Under the pieces are notes generated by a model, which made no database searches, was not told the origin of the DNA, and was given only the letters and a program-made list of their open reading frames with translations. Source: Porticoccus hydrocarbonoclasticus MCTG13d (GTDB lineage Bacteria; Pseudomonadota; Gammaproteobacteria; Pseudomonadales; Porticoccaceae). Taken from it: a stretch of 64,000 bases of DNA. Made by a program: the position numbers and the translations under genes. Where the stretch lies: NCBI RefSeq assembly GCF_000744735.1, contig NZ_JQMM01000001.1, forward strand, positions 2,108,001 to 2,172,000, read 5' to 3'. Shown here piece after piece: positions 55,802 to 64,000 of this stretch. The first letter of the stretch is position 1; the number at the start of each line of letters is the position of its first letter.

Positions 55802-57186
55802 TATTGAGCCAGACTGTCCATTTTACGGAAGTAATGATGCGCCGCTTCGTTGACCCGCGGCGCTAACAAAAAGGTAGAAACCATCGTTGGTATAGCCATC
55901 ATCGCATACATACCAATTAATAAACCGTTGACCAATTCAAGCGTGGTGACTGCGCCTACGACAATCATGAGCAAATAGAGCGGCGTATAGTAACGCGCTT
56001 TGTCTGCACCCAGTAAAAATCCAACACACTTGGAGCCATAAAACCAGAAAGTGACGATGGTCGAAAAGCTCAGTAACGCAACCATCAGCAAAAGCAAATA
56101 AATACCACTATGAGGGAAAACCTTTTCTAACGCTGCAGCAGTGAGTGCAACACCTTCCATGTCGCCACCGGTTTGCCAAACGCCTGTCAGCAGAATCATA
56201 AATGCGGTACATGAGCAAACAATCAGCGTATCGATAATCGGGCCGGTCATGGCTACGACACCTTCGCGTATTGGCTCGCCGGTTTTAGCTTCACCATGGG
56301 CCATAGATTCCGTGCCAATACCCGCCTCATTGGAAAAAGCTCCGCGACGCACACCAATCATGATGACGGTTCCCAGAGCGCCACCTGCTACACTGGCGCC
56401 GTTGAACGCGTCGTTGACGATAAGCATAAATACCTCGGGGATATCCCGCCAATATCGTATTAACACAATCAGTGTCATGCCGATATAAAGCAGTAACATA
56501 CTTGGTACCAGTCGCACCGTTAACTTGCCAATGCGTTCGATGCGCCCCAGTACGACAAGCAGGGCCAAAATGGCCAGAACGACGCCCGCAGTGATATCAA
56601 ACGTCATATGCTGGCTTTCTGTAGCAAGACCTATCGGTATTGCCACGACCTCACGCAATAGGCTGACCAACTGATTTGTCTGAAACAAGGGTAATGTCCC
56701 AAGCACGCCGGCTACGGCAAATAAAACAGCCAGGGGATACCAGCACTTACCCAGCCCCTCCCTTATCACGTACATTGGACCCCCACGAAGTACACCGCTT
56801 GAATCCCTGCCTCGATACATCACCGCCAGCGACGCAGTATAGAACTTGGTTGTTACACCGATAATGGCCGTCACCCACATCCAGAAAACCGCACCGGGCC
56901 CACCCGCACTGATGGCGATCGCAACCCCGGCAACATTGCCGAGACCGAGCGTGCCCGACAAAGCCGTGCTCAAGGCCTGGGCATGGGAAACATGCCCCGG
57001 GTCGTGCTCATCGTTATAGCACCCACGTAATAGGGCCAGCGAATGACCCAGATGGTAGTACGGACGAAAACGCGAATACAGCATCAAGCCAATGCCACCA
57101 CCCACCAAAAGCACAACCAAAGGCGTGCTCCACATAAAATTGGCGAACGCATTAAATGCTGCTTCAAGCTGATTGATAACAGACAT
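55801..57186 (-). CDS. AGCS family amino acid:cation symporter
   Basis: 461 residues with about 10 to 11 membrane segments. It has the alanine/glycine symporter signature GGPGAVFWMWVTAIIGVTTK (about 90-109) and GTLGLGNVAGVAIAIS. Members import alanine or glycine with sodium. Translated just before the aminotransferase with a one-base overlap: uptake plus first catabolic step is the natural reading. Confidence 0.92.
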   Translation of the reverse strand: MSVINQLEAAFNAFANFMWSTPLVVLLVGGGIGLMLYSRFRPYYHLGHSLALLRGCYNDEHDPGHVSHAQALSTALSGTLGLGNVAGVAIAISAGGPGAVFWMWVTAIIGVTTKFYTASLAVMYRGRDSSGVLRGGPMYVIREGLGKCWYPLAVLFAVAGVLGTLPLFQTNQLVSLLREVVAIPIGLATESQHMTFDITAGVVLAILALLVVLGRIERIGKLTVRLVPSMLLLYIGMTLIVLIRYWRDIPEVFMLIVNDAFNGASVAGGALGTVIMIGVRRGAFSNEAGIGTESMAHGEAKTGEPIREGVVAMTGPIIDTLIVCSCTAFMILLTGVWQTGGDMEGVALTAAALEKVFPHSGIYLLLLMVALLSFSTIVTFWFYGSKCVGFLLGADKARYYTPLYLLMIVVGAVTTLELVNGLLIGMYAMMAIPTMVSTFLLAPRVNEAAHHYFRKMDSLAQ

Positions 57187-57570
57187 AAGAATCCCGACGA
57201 ACTAACACCTTACCCTAACGCTGGCCGTTCCCGTGCGCGATGCAAAGCGGCGTGTCAGTTGCAACCATTGGCTAGTCACAGCGGTTAGCCTCATGTTCGT
57301 CAGTATTCACCCGGTCAAGCAGGCGCTGGTTCGAGCCCAGCAGGCAGACCCAAAATATGGGGCTACAGAAATACAGCCCCTGTTTATGCCAGCCTCCTCC
57401 CTTAGAGCACTTTTTGGGTCAAATAAAAGTCCATTTTTAACAGACATAACAATCCCTGACCATGAAAAGTGGCCGGGATATACTTTTTTTTGGGGAGAGT
57501 GCTGTTGCTACAATAAGCTGGCCAGCAGGGATAAAAGGATACTACCGTAGCAATTTAGATATTTTGTTGC
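57187..57570. other. Gap between symporter and BLUF gene, with tRNA-end copy B
   Basis: Holds copy B of the tRNA-Asn 3' end (57324-57345) and a hairpin GGGGCT / AGCCCC (57359-57380) with a 10-base loop, in the position of the tRNA terminator. No gene. Confidence 0.6.
57324..57380 (+). repeat. Copy B of the tRNA-Asn 3' end with terminator-like hairpin
   Basis: CGCTGGTTCGAGCCCAGCAG plus GC, 22 bases identical to the T-arm of tRNA-Asn. Then CAGACC in place of the acceptor end, and a GGGGCT/AGCCCC hairpin followed by TGTTTAT. The tRNA 5' half is missing. Confidence 0.75.
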
Positions 57571-58008
57571 TCATATTTTCCAAGGCGGCAAATCTCCCGT
57601 CAACTTGATATCATTGATCAGCGATAACGTTTTCCACTCTTCCAGGGGGAAGCGTATACCACCCTCTTCAGCACCGTACTTTTCTACCAGTTTTGATTCG
57701 ATCTCCTTGTTAAGATTGAAAGTACCAATACCACGCATCCCCCAACCATGGAAGAGCCGAGCGTCAATCACAGAAAAGCTAATAATACTTATCTCGCTGT
57801 GCCGGTCATCACGAAAGATACGCCGAAAAAGTGTGTTTACATCCTCGAACTTACCCTCTATTACTTGCAGAAAATGCGTTTCACTCGCCAGCAGAACACC
57901 TGAAATGCCAGCCGCATCGTTACTTGGTTCACTGGACATGGTGATATCCTCAACTAAAGCCCAATTAAGAGGAGTAGTACTCCGGCTCTTGTAGATGAGT
58001 CGATACAT
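57571..58008 (-). CDS. BLUF-domain blue-light sensor, stand-alone
   Basis: 145 residues, a single BLUF domain (about 1-95) with a short helical tail. The flavin triad is at the expected spacing: Tyr6 (MYRLIYKSR), Asn30 (PSNDAAGISG), Gln48 (HFLQVIEG). This spacing is that of Slr1694-type short BLUF proteins. It binds FAD and passes light signal to an unknown partner. Lies in island segment 2. Confidence 0.93.
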   Translation of the reverse strand: MYRLIYKSRSTTPLNWALVEDITMSSEPSNDAAGISGVLLASETHFLQVIEGKFEDVNTLFRRIFRDDRHSEISIISFSVIDARLFHGWGMRGIGTFNLNKEIESKLVEKYGAEEGGIRFPLEEWKTLSLINDIKLTGDLPPWKI

Positions 58009-58491
58009 TATATATACCCTTTTTTATGAATTTGTTTTCAGAATTATGACAAACAAAAAATTCTATAATTCCTGGGATCACACTTTTTCTTACTCATGAC
58101 TCATTGACTGTCAGAATAAAACCACTGATAAGAATTGTTACGATTTAGCATAGAAGAGATAAGCTGTAAGTACCTTGAAAATCTAACGACAAGCTCCTTT
58201 AGATCAGGCAGCGCCAAGGTTAATAAAAGAAATAGCCCATTTAAAAATCTATACATCAATCTCAGAAATTATGTAGTAATTATATATACGGCAGGCACAA
58301 AAAATCCCACACAGTTAGGCCCTAGCCCGATGATAACGTCATCCGACTACCGAACGCCTATTTATCCGTGATTTAAGAGTGATGGGCAAGGACTGGAATT
58401 TATTGCCAAGAACCCTATATTTACTAGTGGCAGCTCATTTGTTGCCCGGCAAGCCTTGGATAACAATAAACTGATAAGGGGGTTAACCAGC
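58009..58491. other. AT-rich gap between BLUF and ferredoxin genes
   Basis: AT-rich, with many small A/T runs; no gene I can support. The frame of the ferredoxin is open from 58372 to its ATG and may be a remnant of a longer protein, but no start fits. Confidence 0.5.
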
Positions 58492-58674
58492 ATGAAAGTC
58501 ACCTTTGACGGCGATATCTGTAAACATACAGGCGAATGTGTGAAAAGATCACCAGAAGTTTTTAAGGTGATTGACGGCAACATGGTGATCGATACTAGTC
58601 AAGAGCCAGACGATAACATTCGCGCGACCGTTGCCAAGTGCCCTACTGGGGCTTTGAAGTGTGTAGATGAGTAA
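58492..58674 (+). CDS. Small ferredoxin, divergent single 4Fe-4S (Fer4_19-like)
   Basis: 60 residues: MKVTFDGDICKHTGECVKRS, PEVFKVIDG, and KCPTGALKC. Cysteines 10, 16, 50 and 57 with His12 are the candidates for cluster ligands, in the spacing of the divergent mono-cluster ferredoxin. Good AAGGGGG ribosome site. The redox partner is unknown; it stands alone. Confidence 0.85.
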   Translation: MKVTFDGDICKHTGECVKRSPEVFKVIDGNMVIDTSQEPDDNIRATVAKCPTGALKCVDE

Positions 58675-58768
58675 TTTAGGCCAAAGTACCATCTTTATGT
58701 ACGTCCACGCGCATCACGCTAGAAACTCGTATGACAAAGCTCTTTTATGGATAATATCTATTGGCGAT

Positions 58769-58857
58769 AATCATTGGGCCACTGGTTTTGGCCCAGCAGG
58801 AGGAGTCACATAAAACAAAGGGCTGCAGAAATGCAGCCCTTTTTATTACTTCAATCG
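58769..58857 (+). repeat. Copy C of the tRNA-Asn 3' end and terminator
   Basis: TAATCATTGGGCCACTGGTT... matches bases 54329-54417 at about 85%, including the hairpin AAGGGCTGCA / TGCAGCCCTT (58818-58841, GAAA loop, then T). The tRNA 5' half is absent, so it codes no tRNA. The last codons of the minus-strand oxidoreductase lie within it. Confidence 0.82.
58818..58845. terminator. Bidirectional terminator inside copy C
   Basis: Ten-pair perfect stem with GAAA tetraloop, TTTTT on the plus side and TTTGTTTT on the minus side. Serves the ferredoxin (plus) and the oxidoreductase (minus). Confidence 0.85.
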
Positions 58858-59805
58858 ATTGACCGGCGACTCAGACTCTCCTGAGCCAATCCGCCCCAAG
58901 GCCAACCTCCGGCACTGCTCAACCCGCTGTACAATCAACTGCCCCTCTTCAACACTACTCATGGGCGGCTCACCTCCACACAGAAAATCAAGAAAAGCTT
59001 GAAGCTCCAACAAGAGTGGTAAGGATCCATCAACGTCCTGCAACTCGATTTCCCCACCGGGTTTGGCCACGCGTCGGATAAGAAGATGACCGGGCTGGTC
59101 ATCTTTCATGGTGACAGTCCCTTCATCAAAAACAGCCTCCAGAATGCGTTCATGCTGAGCGCTCAGGCTCGAGACCTCAATACTGACGGGGACCTCTTTT
59201 CCCAGATATACCGTCAAGGCACTCAACCAGTCTTTTTCACCCAGGCAAGTGGCAAAGAGCGGTTCAGGGATATCACCGAGCAGGTGAAGCACGATACTCA
59301 GGTCATGCGGCAAAAGAATCCAGATCGGATCAACGTCCGAATGGACACTCCCCCACTGGCTACGCCGCAGGCTCAAAGCCCGGAGTCGGCCTAGATGGCC
59401 CGAGCCTATAATATCCCTGATCGCGTTAACACTTGGGTGATAACGCCATTTGTCCATAACAAAAAGCCTGCCCCGGCCCAAATCAACCAGTTTCGCTGCA
59501 TCCGCTGTATCGCTCGTCAGGGGCTTTTCAACATACACCGGTTTACCCCGGGGGATCAGCTGCTCAACAACCTCCCGATGGCAGGTTGTGGGAACCGCAA
59601 CGACATAGCCATCCAGATCGTGCTCCAGCATCGACAACCTCTCCACGATTTCGTGAGCGCCGTTTTCCTGTGCATTGCCTTTACTTTCCAGATCTTGCGC
59701 GACCACATGAACCTCACAATCAAGGCTGAGCAGATCGCGTAAAATATTTTTTCCCCAACGACCACAGCCAACCAGGCCAATTCGCAATCCAGTGCGCAAA
59801 CTCAT
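58846..59805 (-). CDS. Gfo/Idh/MocA family sugar oxidoreductase
   Basis: 319 residues. Rossmann start RIGLVGCGRWGKNILRDLL (GxGxxG), then VAVPTTCHREVVEQLIPRGK and the conserved EKP in YVEKPLTSD (about 95). Catalytic-type K and H in the D-x-x-x-H pattern: PHDLSIVLHLLGD. The family oxidises or isomerises sugars with NAD(P). Start overlaps the cupin stop (ATGA). Works next with the cupin and GT2 genes, probably on one glycan. Confidence 0.88.
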   Translation of the reverse strand: MSLRTGLRIGLVGCGRWGKNILRDLLSLDCEVHVVAQDLESKGNAQENGAHEIVERLSMLEHDLDGYVVAVPTTCHREVVEQLIPRGKPVYVEKPLTSDTADAAKLVDLGRGRLFVMDKWRYHPSVNAIRDIIGSGHLGRLRALSLRRSQWGSVHSDVDPIWILLPHDLSIVLHLLGDIPEPLFATCLGEKDWLSALTVYLGKEVPVSIEVSSLSAQHERILEAVFDEGTVTMKDDQPGHLLIRRVAKPGGEIELQDVDGSLPLLLELQAFLDFLCGGEPPMSSVEEGQLIVQRVEQCRRLALGRIGSGESESPVNRLK

Positions 59806-60359
59806 GGTGCTTTCAGAAACGCCGATTTTAAACCACGGATCTCACGCACCAGTTGCGCTAAAGAGCCCGCATTGGCATCTCTCGACGATAGCTCGGGGGC
59901 CTTTACACCCCAGGACAAATCCAGATCCGGGTCATTCCATAAACAACTAAACTCATCATCGATTGACCAATATGTGGATGTCCCGAGGAGGTACATACAA
60001 TCTCCCGGGGTATAAAAACCATGGGCGACGCCCGGTGGAATAAGCCAGATTTGGGGCTGCTCAAAATTGACAGAACCGAGCCATGATTTCATAAAGGTGG
60101 GAGACTCAGGCCTGACATCACATAGACCGAGCGTCATTTCGCCACTCAATACAAAAAGATAATCACAACGCCACAAATGAACGTGCATCCCTCTAAGCAC
60201 ATACCGGTTGGACTTCGTGACACTCCACTGAAGCGGCTGGTAGTCACTCAACCAGCAGCCTCGAAAGTATTCCGTCAGACTACCCCGGTTATCCGCATGG
60301 GTCTTCAGCGTGAACTTAGACACGCCGGCTATACCTATCGACATGCTTTCAATGGTCAT
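59802..60359 (-). CDS. RmlC-like cupin, dTDP-sugar 3,5-epimerase family
   Basis: 185 residues, beta-barrel cupin. THADNRGSLTEYFR start, then RGMHVHLWRCDYLFVL with catalytic-position His59, and IWLIPPGVAHGFYT. The partner lysine of RmlC (in the KLVRVLSG segment) is replaced; here the segment is RCDYLFVLSG. So it may be an isomerase or related enzyme with altered chemistry. Overlaps the oxidoreductase as ATGA. Confidence 0.83.
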   Translation of the reverse strand: MTIESMSIGIAGVSKFTLKTHADNRGSLTEYFRGCWLSDYQPLQWSVTKSNRYVLRGMHVHLWRCDYLFVLSGEMTLGLCDVRPESPTFMKSWLGSVNFEQPQIWLIPPGVAHGFYTPGDCMYLLGTSTYWSIDDEFSCLWNDPDLDLSWGVKAPELSSRDANAGSLAQLVREIRGLKSAFLKAP

Positions 60360-60361
60360 TT

Positions 60362-61225
60362 TTATTCCTTTTCAATCCATTTTCTCAAATCGCGAATTAT
60401 CAGCTTTAAAACCCTCCGGAGAGGCTGTGGAATCCATGCCCGCCATGAAACCGGCGGAAGAAATCTGCGCTGCCAATCCGCCATCACTTCCCGCAGCAAC
60501 CATACTGAAAAGTTCTCTTCACGTAACCGCTGACTCCATTGATCGAGCTCTGCACATCGCTCACCCAAAGACATATCTTGGCGGGATGGGCTCGCAAAAT
60601 GGAGGGTTGTGGGATACGGGCTGGCATAAAAACGACAATTAGGTAAAGCGATCCACTGCTGCCACATATAGAGGTCACTGGGCATACCGTCGGGACGGGG
60701 CCGCCACCCAAAAGGGAGACGGCGGTAGGCATCCATCCTGTGACCCACACAGGTCGGACCGAAGTAATTCCATATGAGCCGCAAGCGTCTACGGGTCTCG
60801 ACGTCATCAATGCGGCCTGCATTCGCACTGATGGTTCCGTCAATGGCAACCTCAGTATGCAGCGTGTGCACGAAATCGTATTTTTCAAGAAGAGGCACCA
60901 ACGTTTCCAGATGATGCGGAAGCCACAGGTCATCGTCGCCAAGATAACAAACAAAGGTTGCGTGGGAATCCTCCAGCACTCTGGCACGGTGCACCTCGCC
61001 ATGGCCGGCCCCCTTCGGGTTGGCGACAAACTGTATCCTTGCATCACCTGAACACAATTGTGTAATCAGCGCGGCATGTTCAGAAGAAACCCCGTCACCA
61101 ACAATCACTATTCTAAAATTCTGAAAAGTCTGACCAAGAACACTTTCTACGGCTCGCAAAACCGTCGGCCCGTGATTGCAGGTAGGAATGATCACATCGA
61201 CCAAAGGGTTCGCGCTCATGGACAT
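60362..61225 (-). CDS. Glycosyltransferase family 2
   Basis: 287 residues, GT-A fold. VDVIIPTCNHGPTVLRAVES start, then CYLGDDDLWLPHH with the metal-binding DDD. Acts on a nucleotide-sugar donor; acceptor unknown. First gene of the three-gene glycan unit with RmlC-like and Gfo genes. Confidence 0.91.
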   Translation of the reverse strand: MSMSANPLVDVIIPTCNHGPTVLRAVESVLGQTFQNFRIVIVGDGVSSEHAALITQLCSGDARIQFVANPKGAGHGEVHRARVLEDSHATFVCYLGDDDLWLPHHLETLVPLLEKYDFVHTLHTEVAIDGTISANAGRIDDVETRRRLRLIWNYFGPTCVGHRMDAYRRLPFGWRPRPDGMPSDLYMWQQWIALPNCRFYASPYPTTLHFASPSRQDMSLGERCAELDQWSQRLREENFSVWLLREVMADWQRRFLPPVSWRAWIPQPLRRVLKLIIRDLRKWIEKE

Positions 61226-61551
61226 TTCTCTACAGGTGAAAGCCCAGTATATTGGAATTCAGCCAATGACCCCATGACCTGCTCGCTTAGCCACTGGGCA
61301 ACAGCATACGGCAAAAGCCAGTTACTTATTAAGGACAGAGGTTTGCGAAGAGTCGGTGAATAATATTAAGGGATCCCCCCGGATAATCCGGGAGGATAAA
61401 TGGAGATACCTGCTATACGCTTGCCTTTCGCAAAACCTGACTTGCTCAAGGAGTAGGTGCCAAGCTCAGCCCAGTATTCATTAGCGTACCGGCAAAGAAA
61501 GCAGCGATGGGCCAGCTGTCATCGCTTCATAGCTGACCCAAAGCGTAGCCA
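61226..61551. other. Gap with a short palindrome
   Basis: CCCGGATAATCCGGG (61378-61392) is a perfect palindrome around one A. It may be a terminator for the surface-protein gene without a U-tract, or an operator. No gene. Confidence 0.5.
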
Positions 61552-62298
61552 TCAGGATTGGCGCTGCCTTCTTGCCACCAACAGCAGTGCACCCAGTCCC
61601 AGGCCAAGTAATGGAAGAGAACCCGGTACTGGCAATGCGGTTGGAGGAGTGGGGTCGGTGGGCGTATCCGGGTTATCAGGATTGGTTCCAGGGTCACCCA
61701 GAAAGAAGCTATCGATGCCCAGGTCAGCCCGATCACCAAACGTGCTGTGTGCAACAACTTCGAGCGTCTGAATCTCACTGGTCGCAGTAAAGATCAACGT
61801 CTGCCAGATCCAGTCAGCAGCTTCACCGAAGGTGGGCAACTCCATCGGTGCAGCGTTCTGCGATTCCGCTCCAAAGATAATTTCCCAGTAGCCTCCGGCT
61901 TCAGAAAAATCACTGTGGCTGATACTCTGTTCAAACGAGATCTCGTATTGCTGCCCAATAACCAATCCACCCAGACCAACCTGCAGAGCACTTTCGACGT
62001 AAGGCGATCCCGCCCTGCCGTCCCAGCCAATGCCATGTAGAAAATCACCGCCAGTGCTACTGGCCTTCCAGGTAAAGCCTCGGAAATTCGTGCTGGCATT
62101 AAACACATCCGGTGTCCCTTCAGTGGTTGTCCAGCCGGGCGGGACATCGGAATTGAATGAATTTGTATTTCCTGTATACCCTTCGAACCCCCCGTTCTCA
62201 AAGGCATCAAGCAAGGCGGCAGAGGCATTCCCACCAACGAAAAGTAAGCTCGACGCCAGCAAAAGAGAGGAAATCTTGCTTCTAAGTGCTAATGACAT
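61552..62298 (-). CDS. PEP-CTERM-like anchored surface protein
   Basis: 248 residues. Signal peptide (1 to about 27: SLLLASSLLFVGGNASA), a beta-sandwich body that opens FENGGFEGYTGNTNSF, a proline-threonine linker (NPDNPDTPTDPTPPTALPVP), then the anchor PVPGSLPLLGLGLGALLLVA and RRQRQS. This is a PEP-CTERM sorting signal, with PGS in place of PEP, cut by exosortase. A GGAG ribosome site is 7 bases before the ATG. No exosortase is in the window. Confidence 0.85.
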   Translation of the reverse strand: MSLALRSKISSLLLASSLLFVGGNASAALLDAFENGGFEGYTGNTNSFNSDVPPGWTTTEGTPDVFNASTNFRGFTWKASSTGGDFLHGIGWDGRAGSPYVESALQVGLGGLVIGQQYEISFEQSISHSDFSEAGGYWEIIFGAESQNAAPMELPTFGEAADWIWQTLIFTATSEIQTLEVVAHSTFGDRADLGIDSFFLGDPGTNPDNPDTPTDPTPPTALPVPGSLPLLGLGLGALLLVARRQRQS

Positions 62299-62594
62299 GT
62301 TAATTCTCCATGTTTCAATTAATTAATCCGCACCACTTTAATCCTTGCGGTACTTTCAAAAAGCTCAACCAAAAAAAGCTAAACAAGTGGTCGATGTATT
62401 TTTATGCATAAATTATGCCAATCGGATAAAAATATTTAATTTACAGCATGTTATCGTACACTATGGTTATTCTTCGCACCCACATTGTAAAATTACCTGA
62501 CACAGCTGTTTGCAATAATACCTTCCATACATAACAGGACGTGGACGAGAGGCTGATGTTTTTTTATCCCCCCTTTATTTCGGTTCCGACTGCC
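62299..62594. other. AT-rich gap upstream of the PEP-CTERM gene
   Basis: Contains the promoter of the PEP-CTERM gene on its left side; no gene and no structure I can name. Confidence 0.5.
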
Positions 62595-63170
62595 TCAACA
62601 TTTGTGAGTCGCGGCAAGCCCCAGCCAATCCTCCGACTCCAGCACAGGTTGCTCGGCCCGAAAACGTGCATACAGTACAACACCCACCGGGTCCTCCAGA
62701 ATATCCACCTGTACGCCCTTGCTGCGCAGCAGCCGCTCAGCACCCGAGGCATTGCTGACATCGCCCACCACCACTCGGGCAAAACCGCGCATGTGGAGCA
62801 AAGTGGCACAAACGTCACAGGGACTCAGTGAAGTGAACAGAGTGGTACGGCTAAAATCCAGCCGTCCGGCATCACGAATCGCCGCAGTTTCACCGTGGTT
62901 GTAGGGGTGATTCTCCTGCACCAGCGTATTGTGGCCCTTCCCAACGATTCGGCGCGTGACATTATCGACGATCACCGCACCGATGGGGCAGCCGCCCTCG
63001 TCATCACTTTTCTTCGCCAGCAATACCGCAATGCGCATCAAATCGGCATCACGCAGTCGCCGGGAAAACGTTTCATCCATCAGCACCGGCAAGCTTGCCG
63101 TCGGCATATGGGCAACGGCGGTGAGCACCTCATCCGTAACCGGGGTAAGGCTGTCAAACAGTGCATTCAT
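62595..63170 (-). CDS. Cytidine/deoxycytidylate deaminase-family nucleoside deaminase
   Basis: 191 residues with the zinc site HGETAAIRDA (H92, E94) and PCDVC (C118, C121). An N-terminal helical extension of about 45 residues precedes the core. Deaminates a base or nucleoside, possibly cytosine or guanine; the substrate is open. Confidence 0.87.
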   Translation of the reverse strand: MNALFDSLTPVTDEVLTAVAHMPTASLPVLMDETFSRRLRDADLMRIAVLLAKKSDDEGGCPIGAVIVDNVTRRIVGKGHNTLVQENHPYNHGETAAIRDAGRLDFSRTTLFTSLSPCDVCATLLHMRGFARVVVGDVSNASGAERLLRSKGVQVDILEDPVGVVLYARFRAEQPVLESEDWLGLAATHKC

Positions 63171-63200
63171 GGTTAGTATCCTTCTCTCCTGTGCCCACTT

Positions 63201-64000
63201 TTATTGCGACAGTTTTTTCGGTTTTGCCAGCCATTCATGGCCTTTCAACATGACTTGCCAGTAGAGCATCGGCAGTTGTTTTGCCTTTAGCCACCAGGCT
63301 GCCCGGGTGGCTTTAGTGCCGTCATTCACCCAGGTCGGAAAAGTCGGCTGTAGCTCACCGCCATAGCCGAATTCAGCGAGGACAATCCGGCCCCGCTCGA
63401 CGGTGAGCGGACAAGATCCATAGCCGAGATATTCAGCCGTCAGCGGCTGGCCATTGAGATGGGCGATCAGGTTTTCGGCCACCACGGGTGCCTGCTTGCG
63501 AACGGCAGCGGCGGTTTTGGCATTGGTTGTGCCGCTGACGTCCCCCAGGCCAAAAATATTTTCATGATGGCTATGACGGAGCGTATCGCTCTTTAGATCC
63601 AGCCAGCCGGCTTCGTTAGCCAGGCTGGATTCGCGGATGAAAGCAGGTGCCCGCTGGGGGGGGACTGCGTGAAGCATATCAAAGCTGATTTCCCGGTCCT
63701 GGCTAACACCCTCGGTATCCAAAATGCGAAACACCGCTTTCTGAGCAGGACCGTTAACCGAGACCAGGTTACTCTGGTAATTGACATCAATTCCGTAATG
63801 GTCGATATACGACTGCAATGCCGGCACATATTCCGGCACACCAAATAACACTGCGCCAGCATTGTGGAACTGAACCGAGAGGTTATCCAGCGCATCATTG
63901 CGACGCCAGTGATCCGATGACAGGTACAGGGCTTTCTGGGGGGCACCGGCACATTTAATAGGCATTGGCGGCTGGCTGAACAACGCAGTGCCTTTTTTCA
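63201..64000 (-). CDS. Sulfide:quinone oxidoreductase-like flavoprotein, C-terminal part
   Basis: The frame runs off the right edge; about 266 residues are seen. It has MPIKCAGAPQKALYLSSDHW with the family's active cysteine, and FGLGDVSGTTNAKTAAAVRK with the FAD-binding GD. It resembles SQR/FCSD flavoproteins, which oxidise sulfide and reduce quinone. The N-terminal FAD-binding motif is outside the window. Confidence 0.88.
   Translation of the reverse strand, partial: KKGTALFSQPPMPIKCAGAPQKALYLSSDHWRRNDALDNLSVQFHNAGAVLFGVPEYVPALQSYIDHYGIDVNYQSNLVSVNGPAQKAVFRILDTEGVSQDREISFDMLHAVPPQRAPAFIRESSLANEAGWLDLKSDTLRHSHHENIFGLGDVSGTTNAKTAAAVRKQAPVVAENLIAHLNGQPLTAEYLGYGSCPLTVERGRIVLAEFGYGGELQPTFPTWVNDGTKATRAAWWLKAKQLPMLYWQVMLKGHEWLAKPKKLSQ

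Larger units (their letters stand above)
54341..58857. mobile_element. Two-segment genomic island at tRNA-Asn
   Basis: Three copies of the tRNA-Asn 3' end, at 54341-54362 (tRNA itself), 57324-57345 (22 of 22 identical) and 58769-58857 (about 85% over 90 bases, with the terminator). Segment 1 (54370-57323) holds an aminotransferase and an AGCS symporter; segment 2 (57346-58768) a BLUF protein and a small ferredoxin. No integrase was found. Copying of tRNA 3' ends at island borders is well known; here the boundary copies are degenerate, so the island is probably old or fixed. Confidence 0.6.

Overview
The window reads as chromosome of a marine-type gammaproteobacterium. The gene order thrS-infC-rpmI-rplT-pheS-pheT-ihfA-merR-tRNA-Pro, a 180-kDa-class NAD-dependent glutamate dehydrogenase, RMF, and a nadK-rhomboid-yeaC-DUF2797-pepN cluster are typical of Pseudomonas/Cellvibrionales relatives; the order-level placement is inference from gene content, not from a database search.

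Layout. 1-11 kb: the topA start, a universal stress protein, slt with tatD (ATGA overlap), a DUF3365 cytochrome followed by a DmeF-type cation exporter and a CigR-like protein, a SulP transporter, a glutaredoxin-like protein coupled to rlmKL, and rmf. 11-24 kb: the giant NAD-GDH and the divergent MoxR-DUF58-DUF4381-BatA-BatB/C-BatD operon, then an orphan ParA. 24-30 kb: the pepN-to-nadK operon on the minus strand, closed by two hairpins. 30-36 kb: a protein of repeated helicase-associated (HA) domains with no helicase, tRNA-Val and tRNA-Asp followed by a repeat unit that copies the tRNA-Asp 3' end, queD, thpR, an epimerase, and galU-manB. 36-40 kb: an overlapping MscS-like / MgtE-N-CBS / MgtE operon, then a secreted two-OB-fold protein.

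41-43.3 kb is the most unusual part. It holds three integron-type gene cassettes in tandem on the minus strand, each followed by an attC site, with no integrase in the window. The ends of each cassette match: TTAAGC/GCTTAAC, TTAGCC/GGCTAAC and TTATGT/ACATAAC. They carry an HNH-like nuclease candidate, an AhpD-like protein and a small membrane protein. A LexA-box-like site (CTG-N10-CAG) lies just beyond the first cassette. 43.5-51.4 kb is the conserved translation/IHF cluster, with infC probably starting at ATT. 51.4-54.4 kb has tRNA-Val(GAC), a secreted unknown, uvrB and tRNA-Asn.

54.3-58.9 kb looks like a small island in two segments, marked by three copies of the tRNA-Asn 3' end plus its terminator. 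It holds an aminotransferase with an AGCS amino-acid symporter, then a BLUF photoreceptor and a small ferredoxin. The last 5 kb has a Gfo/Idh/MocA oxidoreductase, an RmlC-like cupin, a GT2 glycosyltransferase, a PEP-CTERM-like surface protein, a deaminase and a truncated sulfide:quinone-oxidoreductase-like flavoprotein. No CRISPR array, rRNA or transposase was seen.
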